The notes beneath the pieces were generated by a model. That model did not search any database and was not told where the DNA came from. It saw nothing but the letters and a program-made list of their open reading frames with translations. Below, piece by piece: positions 1 to 7,756 of a stretch of 64,000 bases of DNA. The position numbers and the translations under genes were made by a program. Source of the DNA: Paenibacillus sp. NFR01 (lineage in GTDB: Bacteria; Bacillota; Bacilli; Paenibacillales; Paenibacillaceae); assembly GCF_900111565.1 (NCBI RefSeq), contig NZ_FOIK01000001.1, forward strand, positions 1,457,309 through 1,521,308, in the 5' to 3' direction. Each line of letters begins with the position of its first letter. Positions within the stretch are counted from its first letter, which is position 1.

Positions 1-1529
1 GCGGCGTGCAGGTCGTCCCGGTCGAGCGGACGGGCCTTCAGGTGCTCATACCGGCTCACGATCAAGTGAGCCAGATGCACCGCCCCTTCCGCGATGACCG
101 GGGAGATCATAAAGCTCGGCAGCGTCCGGTATTCGAAGCCGCCATACGGCTGACGGCGGAAATCGCCGAGCACGCCGTACCGCGGACGCCGCGCCGCCGC
201 GCGGCCGTCCTCGAGCAGCATCAGCGGCAGCGCGAGGTAATTGTCGAGCGCGCGCAGGAGCGGTGCCGTCAGCACGGCGCCGCTGAAGTGCAGGTGGCCG
301 CCGAGCGGCCACCCCGGGAGCGGCATTCCCCCCGCGCGCCAGCCGAGGCTGCGGGGGGTGAGCCGGTCCGCCTCGGCCGCGGCGGACCGCAGCTGCGCCA
401 GCAGCGCGCGCGGCGTACGCCGCGGCGCCGGGCGCAGCTCGGCCACCGGGAACGCGCCGCGCGTTCCCGGCGGTCCGGCGTCGCAGCCGGCGACGCCGTC
501 CATGGGCAAGTACCGGGCCGCCGGCACGACGCGGCCCGTCTCCTCCCGGAGCAGCAGCAGCTCCGGGTCCATGCCGAGGAGCAGCCCGGGCCGACCCGGC
601 TGCTCTTCGGCCAGCGCCCGCGCCTGCGCCAGGGCGGCGGCGCGGTAAGGCTCCGGCGGCGGTGAGCCGTCCGCCGCCGGAAGCAGCGGCGTGACCGCCT
701 CCACGGCGTAACGCCGCTCCCCCAAGGCGGCGAGAATGACCTCGCCGCTGTCTAGTCCGAGGCTATACAGCGCTCGGACGGCGGTTTCCAGGCGCGTGCC
801 CCAGGCGCCGCGCCGGTCTCCGGGGTACAGCCGAGGGGGCCCGGCTGTCGGCCCCGCGCTAGCGGTTACAAGTCCGGTCGCCGATGCAGAGATAACGCCC
901 GGCAGACCCAAACCGGTCCCGAACCCCGGAAGGCCACCTCCTCCGCCCCCCTGAACCGCGATCCCAACGCCCGCGCCCAGCGGCACCATCTCCAGCACAG
1001 CAAGGTCGTAGACCCGGATCCGGTAACGCTGCCGGAACATGCCGGTCCGGTTCGCCCCTCCACCGGGATCAGCTGCCGAAGGTGCAGAACCAGCCGCCCC
1101 CTCCCCCTCTCCAACGACTCCCCGTTCACTCCGGCTTTGCTCCACAGCGGACGCCCCGTGCTCCGCCAACCTCCCCGTCCTCTCCGGCACACTCAAACCG
1201 GCTGCCCTCTCGCCCTTCTCCGTTCCTCTTCTCCCATCCAGCCCGGGTTCCACAGCGGACGCCCCGCGCTCTGCCATTCTCCCCGTCCTCTCCGGCACGC
1301 GCAAACCAGCCGCAGCCACGCCTTCCCCCGCGGCTCTTCCCGCTTTTCTCCGCCCCGCCAGGCTTGTCTCCGTCGGCGGCTTTCCTGCCCTTGTGTTTTC
1401 CGACCTTCCGCGCTCCGAAGCTTCGCCGAAGTCTTGCCCTTCCCTATGTACCTCCAACCCCGAACGTCGGAGCCGGGCAATGATCTGCGTGCGCGTCAAA
1501 CGGCTGTAACCGTCCCAGCCCTCATTCAT
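1..1529 (-). CDS. putative COOH-NH2 ligase (amidoligase) family protein, C-terminus outside window
   Basis: This frame stays open from an ATG at 1529 to the window edge (509 codons visible), with a strong AAAGGAGGCGG ribosome binding site just upstream. The C-terminal half resembles the phiEco32-like COOH-NH2 ligase type 2 family: GGHLHFSG at residues 410-417, then a YGVLGDFRRQPYGGFEYRTLP stretch around 447-468. By family analogy (ATP-grasp/GCS-like amidoligases) it would join a carboxylate to an amine; the substrate is unknown. Residues about 40-190 form a Gly/Arg/Glu-rich low-complexity linker with a 36-residue tandem repeat containing PERTGR and GASAVE. It lies directly downstream of cotE on the same strand, separated by a terminator-like hairpin, so a spore-envelope role is possible but inferred. 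Confidence 0.72.
   Translation of the reverse strand, partial: MNEGWDGYSRLTRTQIIARLRRSGLEVHREGQDFGEASERGRSENTRAGKPPTETSLAGRRKAGRAAGEGVAAAGLRVPERTGRMAERGASAVEPGLDGRRGTEKGERAAGLSVPERTGRLAEHGASAVEQSRSERGVVGEGEGAAGSAPSAADPGGGANRTGMFRQRYRIRVYDLAVLEMVPLGAGVGIAVQGGGGGGLPGFGTGLGLPGVISASATGLVTASAGPTAGPPRLYPGDRRGAWGTRLETAVRALYSLGLDSGEVILAALGERRYAVEAVTPLLPAADGSPPPEPYRAAALAQARALAEEQPGRPGLLLGMDPELLLLREETGRVVPAARYLPMDGVAGCDAGPPGTRGAFPVAELRPAPRRTPRALLAQLRSAAAEADRLTPRSLGWRAGGMPLPGWPLGGHLHFSGAVLTAPLLRALDNYLALPLMLLEDGRAAARRPRYGVLGDFRRQPYGGFEYRTLPSFMISPVIAEGAVHLAHLIVSRYEHLKARPLDRDDLHA
1143..1314. repeat. tandem in-frame repeat, 108-bp period
   Basis: Two near-identical blocks start at 1143 and 1251, 108 bp (36 codons) apart, sharing CACAGCGGACGCCCCG and CCCCGTCCTCTCCGGCAC. 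They encode the repeated PERTGR...GASAVE linker motif of the amidoligase-like protein on the minus strand. Confidence 0.8.
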
Positions 1530-1568
1530 TCCGAACCGCCTCCTTTGGGTAGCGCCCATTTTTCCTAT

Positions 1569-1597
1569 AAAAAAGAAAAAGGAGGGCATTCGCCCTC
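1569..1597 (-). terminator. terminator-like hairpin after cotE
   Basis: A GAGGGC/GCCCTC stem with a 4-base loop is followed on the minus strand by a T-rich tract (A-rich at 1569-1580 on the plus strand). It lies between the cotE stop and the amidoligase ribosome binding site. Confidence 0.55.
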
Positions 1598-1667
1598 TCG
1601 CCGCCGCCCTCGCCACATATAATGGATTATAACCTACTTGCCGGCGAGCGGCGGCGGCGACTCCCTC

Positions 1668-2225
1668 TTACAGCTCATCGTCCAGAGCGTCCGGGTCCAG
1701 ATCATCATAATCGAAGCTTTCCCCTTCGAAATCATAATCTTTGTCTTCCGGATCGTCGCCTTGGATGCTGACGTACACGCGAACCTTGGTTTCAGCCACC
1801 AGTTCCGCCTCGAATTCCCGTTCGACGCGCAGCGTGACGCTTCCGCCGCCCGGAGAGACACCGGCTTCCACACAGTTCGGCTCCTGCGTCGCCTCCGCAG
1901 TAACCTCCACCGTGGAAGCCCGGTGTCTCGGGTCCAGATACGACAGCGGGATCAGCTCGACATAGGAGACCGTTTCTTTGGCCACTTCCGTCTGCTTGTT
2001 TTTGTCGTACGAATACCAGATGTTCACATCGTAAGTACCGATGACTTCGATTCCGTTACCGGCGGCAACCGCTTCGTATTGGTGGTTAATGATCCATGCC
2101 CCCAGAATACTCGTCGGATGATGTGGCGGAGTCACGGTATGCGTCGCGGTGGAGAACTTACGGCCTTTGCCGCAAACGGCTTTCGTAATGATCTCCCTTG
2201 TTTGGCGTTTATGACTTAATGACAT
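1668..2225 (-). CDS. cotE: outer spore coat morphogenetic protein CotE
   Basis: 185 residues, close to the 181 of B. subtilis CotE. It carries the family's REIITKAVCGKGRKF start, SILGAWIINHQYEA, YDVNIWYSYDKNKQTEV and EREFEAELVAETKV segments, and the highly acidic C-terminal tail. CotE assembles around the forespore and recruits the outer coat. The ATG at 2225 follows GGAGGAGG by 7 bases; an upstream in-frame ATG at 2246 would place that site inside the gene. A CATACACT sequence 35 bases upstream fits a sigma-E -10 element, matching mother-cell expression. In B. subtilis cotE follows miaB-ymcA; here those genes are about 33 kb away. Confidence 0.95.
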   Translation of the reverse strand: MSLSHKRQTREIITKAVCGKGRKFSTATHTVTPPHHPTSILGAWIINHQYEAVAAGNGIEVIGTYDVNIWYSYDKNKQTEVAKETVSYVELIPLSYLDPRHRASTVEVTAEATQEPNCVEAGVSPGGGSVTLRVEREFEAELVAETKVRVYVSIQGDDPEDKDYDFEGESFDYDDLDPDALDDEL

Positions 2226-2259
2226 CTTTGAACCTCCTCCATACAATCATTCACTATCA

Positions 2260-2267
2260 AGTGTATG
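2260..2267 (-). promoter_or_regulatory. possible sigma-E -10 element of cotE
   Basis: The minus strand reads CATACACT about 35 bases before the cotE start, matching the sigma-E -10 consensus CATACANT. The -35 region is not clear, so this rests on one hexamer plus the known sigma-E control of cotE in Bacillus. Confidence 0.35.
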
Positions 2268-2408
2268 CAGGTTCTGGGCATTTGTTGATTGTTAGAGTAG
2301 AAATAAATTTGGGTAAGCCCTGAGGGTCCTGCTTCAGGCCCCGGCTCCCTGGAATGGGAATAGTACATATTTATGGCTGCCGCACCGCCGTTATGAGCGC
2401 ACGCCGAG

Positions 2409-2461
2409 AAAAAAGCACGCCCCCGCAAATCCCGGATAACATTCCGGATGCGGGGGCGTGC
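2409..2461 (-). terminator. strong terminator of the HD-GYP gene
   Basis: A 13-bp stem (GCACGCCCCCGCA at 2415 paired with TGCGGGGGCGTGC at 2449) with an inner CCGGA/TCCGG hairpin is followed on the minus strand by six T residues. It sits 25 bases after the HD-GYP stop. Confidence 0.9.
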
Positions 2462-2485
2462 CTGTCTTTGCATAAAACGCGCAGT

Positions 2486-3505
2486 CTATTGGGGCAGAAC
2501 TCTAACGATGCCGAGGCTCCGCTCGCGGCTAAGGTCGATAAATTCCTCGTCGATGTTCACGAGCGGACGCAGCGGGTCATGCGGCAGGACCATAATGATA
2601 TTGCCGGTGCGCCCGTCGGTCAGCTCCGCTTCGTTGCCGATCATGGACATCATCAGCTTGTGGATGAACACCGTGCAGATATACGGGTCCAGCTTGCCGA
2701 ACGCATAGTCGTCGAGCTGGCGGAGCACCTCGTATAAAGGCGAAGCCGAACGGTAAAACCGGTCGGAGGTCATCGCATGAAAAATATCCGCCACGGCCAC
2801 GATTTTGCTGAAGTCGGTAATGCGGTGGCCCTGGACGCCGAACGGATACCCGCTGCCGTCCATTCGTTCGTGATGCTGCAGCGCGACCAGCGCCTGCAGA
2901 TGGTTTGTTCCCACCGTGTCTCGGATCAGCTCGTAGCCGTAGGTCGTATGCTTTTTCATCAACGCCATTTCTTCTTCATCCAGCGGTCCGTCTTTGGTCA
3001 GCAGCTCCACCGGAATCATAACCTTTCCGATATCGTGCAGCGTGGCCGCTACGGTCAGCATGCCCAGCTCCTCCGGCTTCAGCTTCAGCCATTTGCCCAG
3101 CAGCGTGGACAGGATGCCGACGGCGACGTTGTGCCTGTATGTATAATCGTCTTTGGTCTGCAGCGCAGACATAATGCCGTAAAAATCGGCCCGTTCGCTG
3201 ACCTGCTGAATAAAAGGAAGAACTTCGTTGCGCAGCTCGATCATCGGCAGCCGTTTGCTTTTATTGTAACGGACGTCCTCGAAAATCCGTTCCATTGCGG
3301 CCGTGCATTCATCCACAGCGAGATGATAGAACGAGGCGTTGTCGACCTGAACGACGTCATGCGGCTCCAGTTCGATCTTGTGCTGGCCGATGAGCCGGAT
3401 GTGCTCCGAGCTGAGCAGCGTGTTCGCGGGAAGGACAAATACGCCATTGCGGTTAAAGAGGTTGGCTACGAGCTGTTTCCCGATATATTGATCATTGTTG
3501 TTCAT
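2486..3505 (-). CDS. HD-GYP domain protein, probable c-di-GMP phosphodiesterase
   Basis: 339 residues. The C-terminal two thirds form an HD-GYP domain: YRHN around residue 123, HDIGK at 157-161, and the signature HHERMDGSGYPFG at 211-223, followed by VAVADIFHAMTSDR. All metal-binding residues seem present, so hydrolysis of cyclic di-GMP is likely. The first 110 residues have no recognised domain; no receiver or membrane segment is visible, so it is cytoplasmic. ATG at 3505 follows AGGAGAGG. The gene is monocistronic, bounded by its own terminator and an AT-rich upstream region. Confidence 0.88.
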   Translation of the reverse strand: MNNNDQYIGKQLVANLFNRNGVFVLPANTLLSSEHIRLIGQHKIELEPHDVVQVDNASFYHLAVDECTAAMERIFEDVRYNKSKRLPMIELRNEVLPFIQQVSERADFYGIMSALQTKDDYTYRHNVAVGILSTLLGKWLKLKPEELGMLTVAATLHDIGKVMIPVELLTKDGPLDEEEMALMKKHTTYGYELIRDTVGTNHLQALVALQHHERMDGSGYPFGVQGHRITDFSKIVAVADIFHAMTSDRFYRSASPLYEVLRQLDDYAFGKLDPYICTVFIHKLMMSMIGNEAELTDGRTGNIIMVLPHDPLRPLVNIDEEFIDLSRERSLGIVRVLPQ

Positions 3506-3645
3506 AGTCCTCTCCTGCCTGGCAGCCGCTCATCGCATAGAAGGCGAACCGGCTGCTTGTTTTATTCAAAACCTTCCATGGTTCATACCTATCTTATCGT
3601 GATTTTAGTCAAATTTGTGAAGATCAATCAAATAATTGCGCTAAT

Positions 3646-4638
3646 TCACGAATCCCGGCGGCCCATCCGGAAGAGCTGCTTGTCCGCCTTGACCTGAACC
3701 GGAACCTTGTGGCGCTTGGCGATCTTGAGATACAGCGCGAGCTCGCGGCACAGCTGCAGAATCGCGGAGCGGACTTCGAATTCTTCGCGCGTCTGCGGCA
3801 GATCCATTTGGCTGAATTCGTTCTCTACCCCTTCGAGCAGCTTCTCCGTCCGGCCGGTATACGACTCGGCAAGCACGTCTTCGCTAAGCTGGTCGAACAG
3901 ATCGGCAACCATGTCGCCATGGGGCAGGTGCTGGTACACCTGCGATAGCAGCTGCATCATATTCTGGATTGATTCGAATTGCTCTTTGCGCATATAAAAA
4001 TAGACGTTCCACGCTTCATCGGGATGAATGACATGATTCTCCATCTCCCGGTTCGCCGCCGTCAAGCCGCGCTGGATAGTCGCACTGACGCCGATCAGCT
4101 CCTGCCCGTCCCATACATACCCCGGATCGCGCAGCGTATGGGCCATTTGCCGGAAAATGATCGAGAAGTAGCCGTCGACTTCCTTGCGGATCCCCGAGAT
4201 GAGCCCGCCGGTGCCCGGCATATAAATCAGGTTGACCAGTCCCGCCGAACCTAAGCCGATGATGAGCAGCAGTACCTGCTGGTACAGCGTGTGCAGGTGC
4301 AGGTTGCCTTGTCCGAAAATGCGGAACACCGACACCGAGCTGGTGACGTTGCCTTCCTTATAGCCCGATTTTACGATGAGCGGAAAGCCCAGAAGCACGA
4401 ACAGAGCCAGCACCGGATAATGAAAGCCCAAGAGGGCGAATAACGTGCAACCGACGAGGAGCCCCACGAGCGATGCCAAAAAGCGGGCGGTAATCGTTCG
4501 GAGACTCCTTTTACGCGTCGTTTCCACGCCGAGAATGGCGAGCAGGCCCGCGCTTTGCGCGCCTGAAATTTGTGCAGCGGAGGCGAGCAATACCGCCAGG
4601 AGCGTTGCCGCCGCCGTTTTGATAATCCGAAAACCCAT
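3646..4638 (-). CDS. aromatic acid exporter (ArAE_1/YqjA-like) family membrane protein
   Basis: 330 residues from the ATG at 4638 (MGFRIIKTAAATLLAV); an in-frame GTG at 4716 lacks a good ribosome binding site. The N-terminal 140 residues contain four or five hydrophobic helices including the IKT..A..LA..LA start, ILGVETTRKRSL and GYKEGNVTSSVSVFRIFGQG. The rest is a soluble helical C-terminal domain, as in the ArAE_1-C architecture found in Bacillus YqjA. The family is named after aromatic carboxylate efflux, but the substrate in Firmicutes is not established. No operon partner: the importer genes upstream end 93 bases away. Confidence 0.75.
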   Translation of the reverse strand: MGFRIIKTAAATLLAVLLASAAQISGAQSAGLLAILGVETTRKRSLRTITARFLASLVGLLVGCTLFALLGFHYPVLALFVLLGFPLIVKSGYKEGNVTSSVSVFRIFGQGNLHLHTLYQQVLLLIIGLGSAGLVNLIYMPGTGGLISGIRKEVDGYFSIIFRQMAHTLRDPGYVWDGQELIGVSATIQRGLTAANREMENHVIHPDEAWNVYFYMRKEQFESIQNMMQLLSQVYQHLPHGDMVADLFDQLSEDVLAESYTGRTEKLLEGVENEFSQMDLPQTREEFEVRSAILQLCRELALYLKIAKRHKVPVQVKADKQLFRMGRRDS

Positions 4639-4731
4639 GTCCGTACCCCGTTTCAAACGATTGTTCCTGTTTCTGAAAAAGCTATAAACATGGTACAGGA
4701 TTTTCCGGGTAGACACAATATGACATTATGC

Positions 4732-5568
4732 TCATCGCTTAGACAATATCAGCTTCTCCAGATAGACGACCAGCTGATACATCGCCGTCGCCACCACCGC
4801 GATAATAAGAAGGCTCGACATCACGAGCGTAAAATTGAAGACCTGGAAGCCGTAGATGATCAAATACCCGAGCCCCGTTTTGGCTACGAGAAATTCGCCG
4901 ACGATGACGCCGACCCAGGACATTCCGACATTGACCTTCAGCGTGGAGACGATTGCGGGAAAAGAAGCCGGCAAAATGACCTTGGCAAATTCCTGGCCTT
5001 TGGAGGCGCCGAACGACCGGACCACCTTCACCAGATTCGCGTCCACGCTGCGGAAGCTGTTGTAGACGACAAGCGTTGTAATAATGACCGTGATCGACAA
5101 GGTGGTCACAACGATGGCCGTAAATCCCGCACCGAACATTACGATGAAGATCGGGCCAAGCGCGACTTTCGGCATGCTGTTGAAGACGACCATATAGGGA
5201 TCGAGCACGGCGGACAAAAACGGCGACCACCAGATGAGGACGGCGAGCAGCGTGCCGAGCAGCGTGCCGAGCACGAAACCGACGGCCGTCTCGCCGACGG
5301 TCATTCCCAGATGCGGCCAGAGCCGGCCGCTGGCAATATCGCCGCCGATCTGCCGGAACACCTTGGTCGGGTAACTGAAGAGCAGCTCGTCAAACCAGCC
5401 CAGCCGGGCGCCGGCTTCCCACAGGATGAAGAACAGCAGCAGCAGGCTGCCCCGTACCGCCGCGACACGCAGGTGCCAGCGCTGCTGCTTTTTCCGGTAT
5501 TCGTGGTGTTTCTCTTTCAGCCAGGCTGTACGGGAGGCTGCCACATCCGCAGATTGCTCCGGTTTCAC
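4732..5568 (-). CDS. ABC importer permease, SsuC/TauC type
   Basis: 278 residues with about six membrane helices after a basic cytoplasmic N-terminus of 35 residues. The EAA-like loop that contacts the ATPase is visible in SFGASKGQEFAKVILPASFP near residues 185-205. The GTG start at 5568 overlaps the TGA of the upstream ATPase gene (GTGA), so the two are translationally coupled. The family transports sulfonates, nitrate, taurine or thiamine precursors; nothing here fixes the substrate. Last gene of the three-gene operon. Confidence 0.88.
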   Translation of the reverse strand: MKPEQSADVAASRTAWLKEKHHEYRKKQQRWHLRVAAVRGSLLLLFFILWEAGARLGWFDELLFSYPTKVFRQIGGDIASGRLWPHLGMTVGETAVGFVLGTLLGTLLAVLIWWSPFLSAVLDPYMVVFNSMPKVALGPIFIVMFGAGFTAIVVTTLSITVIITTLVVYNSFRSVDANLVKVVRSFGASKGQEFAKVILPASFPAIVSTLKVNVGMSWVGVIVGEFLVAKTGLGYLIIYGFQVFNFTLVMSSLLIIAVVATAMYQLVVYLEKLILSKR

Positions 5569-6344
5569 GCATCATCCCTCCCCGCAAGCTCCATTTCCTT
5601 CCACACTTCATGAAACAGTCCGGCAAAACCGGGCAGGTCGCGCGCATACAGCGGCGGCGTATCCCGGATTTCCGCAGGCACCTCGAAAATCTTGCGGATG
5701 CGGCCCGGGTTGCGCTGCAGCACGACCACCCTGCCGCTGACCGCGATCGCTTCGGAGAGATCATGGGTGACGAGAATCGCCGTTTTGCCGCGGCGGCGCA
5801 GCGTTTCGGCCACAAGATCCTCCAGCTGCAGCTTGATCTGGTAATCCAGCGCGGAGAACGGCTCATCCAGCAGCAGAAGGTCCGGATCGGTCGCGAGCGT
5901 GCGGACGAGCGCGACCCGCTGGCGCATGCCGCCGGATAACTGGGCCGGATACGCCTGCTCTTTTCCCGCCAGCCCCATGTCCTTCAGCAGCTCCAGCACG
6001 TTGTCCCGCGCTTCCGGTGTCAGCGCCCCCGTCAGCTCCAGCCCGAGGAGCGCATTATCCAGAATGGTCCGCCACGGAAACAGATAATCCTGCTGCAGCA
6101 TGTACCCCACTTCCGGCGACGGGCCCGAGATGATTTTGCCGTCCACGCGCACTTCCCCGCGGGAAGGCCGCAGCAGGCCGGCGATGATGGAGAGCAGCGT
6201 CGTTTTGCCGCAGCCGCTTGGCCCCACCAGACTGACGAATTCTCCCTGCCGGACCTCGAGGTTCAGATTTTCAATGGCCAAAGAGGCTTCGCGGTCGCCC
6301 AAATAGGCGTGCGTCACATCGCGCAGCTGTACGAGCGGCTCCAT
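5565..6344 (-). CDS. ABC importer ATP-binding protein, SsuB/TauB type
   Basis: 259 residues from the ATG at 6344, preceded by GGTGG; an in-frame GTG lies 9 bases upstream at 6353. Walker A GPSGCGKTT is at 41-49, Q-loop MLQQDYLFPW at 82-91, signature LSGGMRQR at 136-143, Walker B LLLLDEP at 156-162 and the switch histidine in LVTHDLSEA. It is a complete energising subunit. It begins 11 bases after the binding-protein gene and overlaps the permease gene by 4 bases. Confidence 0.92.
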   Translation of the reverse strand: MEPLVQLRDVTHAYLGDREASLAIENLNLEVRQGEFVSLVGPSGCGKTTLLSIIAGLLRPSRGEVRVDGKIISGPSPEVGYMLQQDYLFPWRTILDNALLGLELTGALTPEARDNVLELLKDMGLAGKEQAYPAQLSGGMRQRVALVRTLATDPDLLLLDEPFSALDYQIKLQLEDLVAETLRRRGKTAILVTHDLSEAIAVSGRVVVLQRNPGRIRKIFEVPAEIRDTPPLYARDLPGFAGLFHEVWKEMELAGRDDA

Positions 6345-6355
6345 GCCGGCCACCG

Positions 6356-7378
6356 CTATTTCGCGTCCGCGGACGTAATGCTACGCTCCGCTTTTTCCGC
6401 AAAGCTGTTGTTGACGATTTGGTCCGCAGGCACGCGCTGTTTCAATTCTCCGGCGTATTCGATCACGTCGAGCAGATTGTTCCATTCGCTGTCGTCCACG
6501 ACCGGATTCACGGCGTAAGCGTCCGCTTCCTTATAGCGTTTGATGGAGGAAGTCACGATTGCCGGGTCAATCTTCTCAAAATAGGGGAGTACGGCTTCCG
6601 TGATCTCTTCCGGTGAATGCTCCTTCACCCAGAGCTGCGCGCGCTGGATCGCATTGGTGAATTTTTGCACCGTGTCGCTGTTTTTATCGATGAAGCTGGA
6701 TTTTGACATGAAGACGGTATACGGCAGCAGTCCGCTTTCCTGTCCGAACGAGGCGACCACCTTGCCGCGGCCTTCGTTTTCGAAGATCGATGCCTGCGGC
6801 TCGAAGAGCTGTACGAAATCGCCCGTGCCGGAAGCGAAGGCGCCGGGAATGTTGGCAAAATCGATATTTTGAATCAGGGTCAGATCCTTTGCAGCATCAA
6901 TTCCCTTTTGCTCCAGCGTAAACGCGCCGGCCATCTGCGGCATTCCGCCCTTGCGCTGTCCGAGAAACGTCGAGCCTTTTACCTGATCCCAGGAAAAGCT
7001 GCCTTCCGGATGTCGCGCAAACAGGAATGTGCCGTCCCGCTGGGTCAACTGTGCAAAGTTGATGACCGGATCTTCCGTCCCCTGCTGGTATACATAAATC
7101 GAGGTTTCCGAGCCGACCAGCGCCACGTCGATCGCTCCGGAAAGCAGCGCGGTCATCGTTTTGTCGCCGCCCGGTATCGTCTGGAGCTCTACATCCAAGC
7201 CTTCATCCTTAAAGAAATTTTGCGACAACGCCACATATTCGGGCGCATAGAACACGGAACGGGTGACTTCGCCGATCTTAACCTTCACATTTTCCGATTT
7301 GCCGCCGCAGCCGGCAAGCACCGAAAAACACAAGGCGAACATCATGAAGCAGATTGCCAGCTTACTCCTTGCTTTCAT
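6356..7378 (-). CDS. ABC importer solute-binding lipoprotein, SsuA/NMT1 type
   Basis: 340 residues. A lipoprotein signal peptide (MKARSKLAIC..., lipobox LAGC with Cys24) anchors it outside the membrane. The mature part begins VKIGEVTRSVFYAPEYVALS and contains the family's F.DEGL.VEL...G and ALLSGAIDVALVG segments typical of NMT1/SsuA-like periplasmic-binding folds. The ATG at 7378 follows AAAGGAG by 9 bases; the frame extends 45 codons further upstream without a better start. First gene of the operon. No thiamine, guanidine or S-box riboswitch could be recognised in the upstream region, so the ligand is left open. Confidence 0.88.
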   Translation of the reverse strand: MKARSKLAICFMMFALCFSVLAGCGGKSENVKVKIGEVTRSVFYAPEYVALSQNFFKDEGLDVELQTIPGGDKTMTALLSGAIDVALVGSETSIYVYQQGTEDPVINFAQLTQRDGTFLFARHPEGSFSWDQVKGSTFLGQRKGGMPQMAGAFTLEQKGIDAAKDLTLIQNIDFANIPGAFASGTGDFVQLFEPQASIFENEGRGKVVASFGQESGLLPYTVFMSKSSFIDKNSDTVQKFTNAIQRAQLWVKEHSPEEITEAVLPYFEKIDPAIVTSSIKRYKEADAYAVNPVVDDSEWNNLLDVIEYAGELKQRVPADQIVNNSFAEKAERSITSADAK

Positions 7379-7756
7379 TGTCCATTCTCCTTTCTTACCG
7401 GGTTTTGGGTCCCTTGCATCAGCATATGCAAAAGCCCAGCCGATGGTTAATTCGCCCGGTTTACATCGTTTGCACGGAATTTCCGGAGGAGTATGGGCAA
7501 AATTGGCCGCCATTTCCGAAAATCAGTCCAGCATACCGTACACCATCATAATATTCGGCCATAAACCGGTGTAAACGGAAGCATTCAGTAGATTGATATT
7601 ACCAGAACTGCATAAATCATTGGATTTGACCAAATGAGCACCATAATGCGTTGTGCAAACGTTTTACCAAAGCGCGATAATCCACTAAGATAACAATAAA
7701 GCGCTTACCAAGTAGCTAAAGAAAACAACCACTTCATAAAGCGGAGGAATGGTTCC
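7379..7756. other. divergent intergenic region between importer and amylase
   Basis: 378 bases with no gene. It holds a TTGCAT/ATGCAA 6-bp inverted repeat at 7414-7431 in the leader of the importer operon, and two CcpA/LacI-like operator sequences on the amylase side (listed separately). I see no riboswitch consensus. Confidence 0.6.
7651..7709 (+). promoter_or_regulatory. two cre/LacI-type operator-like sites upstream of the amylase
   Basis: TTGTGCAAACGTTTTACCAA at 7651-7670 resembles a GCAAACGTTTGC LacI-family operator, and ATAAAGCGCTTACC at 7696-7709 resembles the CcpA cre consensus (AAAGCGCTT core). They sit 50-100 bases upstream of an amylase gene, where carbon-catabolite control would be expected. 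A possible -10 GATAAT lies at 7676-7681, between them. Confidence 0.45.

Noticed and set aside
2216-2473. Minus-strand open frame between the HD-GYP gene and cotE
   Set aside because: It runs through a strong terminator and the cotE promoter and has no ribosome binding site.
4570-5613. Plus-strand open frame of 347 codons opposite the SsuC-like permease
   Set aside because: Mirrors a membrane protein and is unnaturally rich in charged residues; no start signal.
7379-7500. Possible thiamine or guanidine riboswitch before the SsuABC-type operon
   Set aside because: None of the conserved core sequences of these riboswitches is present; only a 6-bp inverted repeat is visible.
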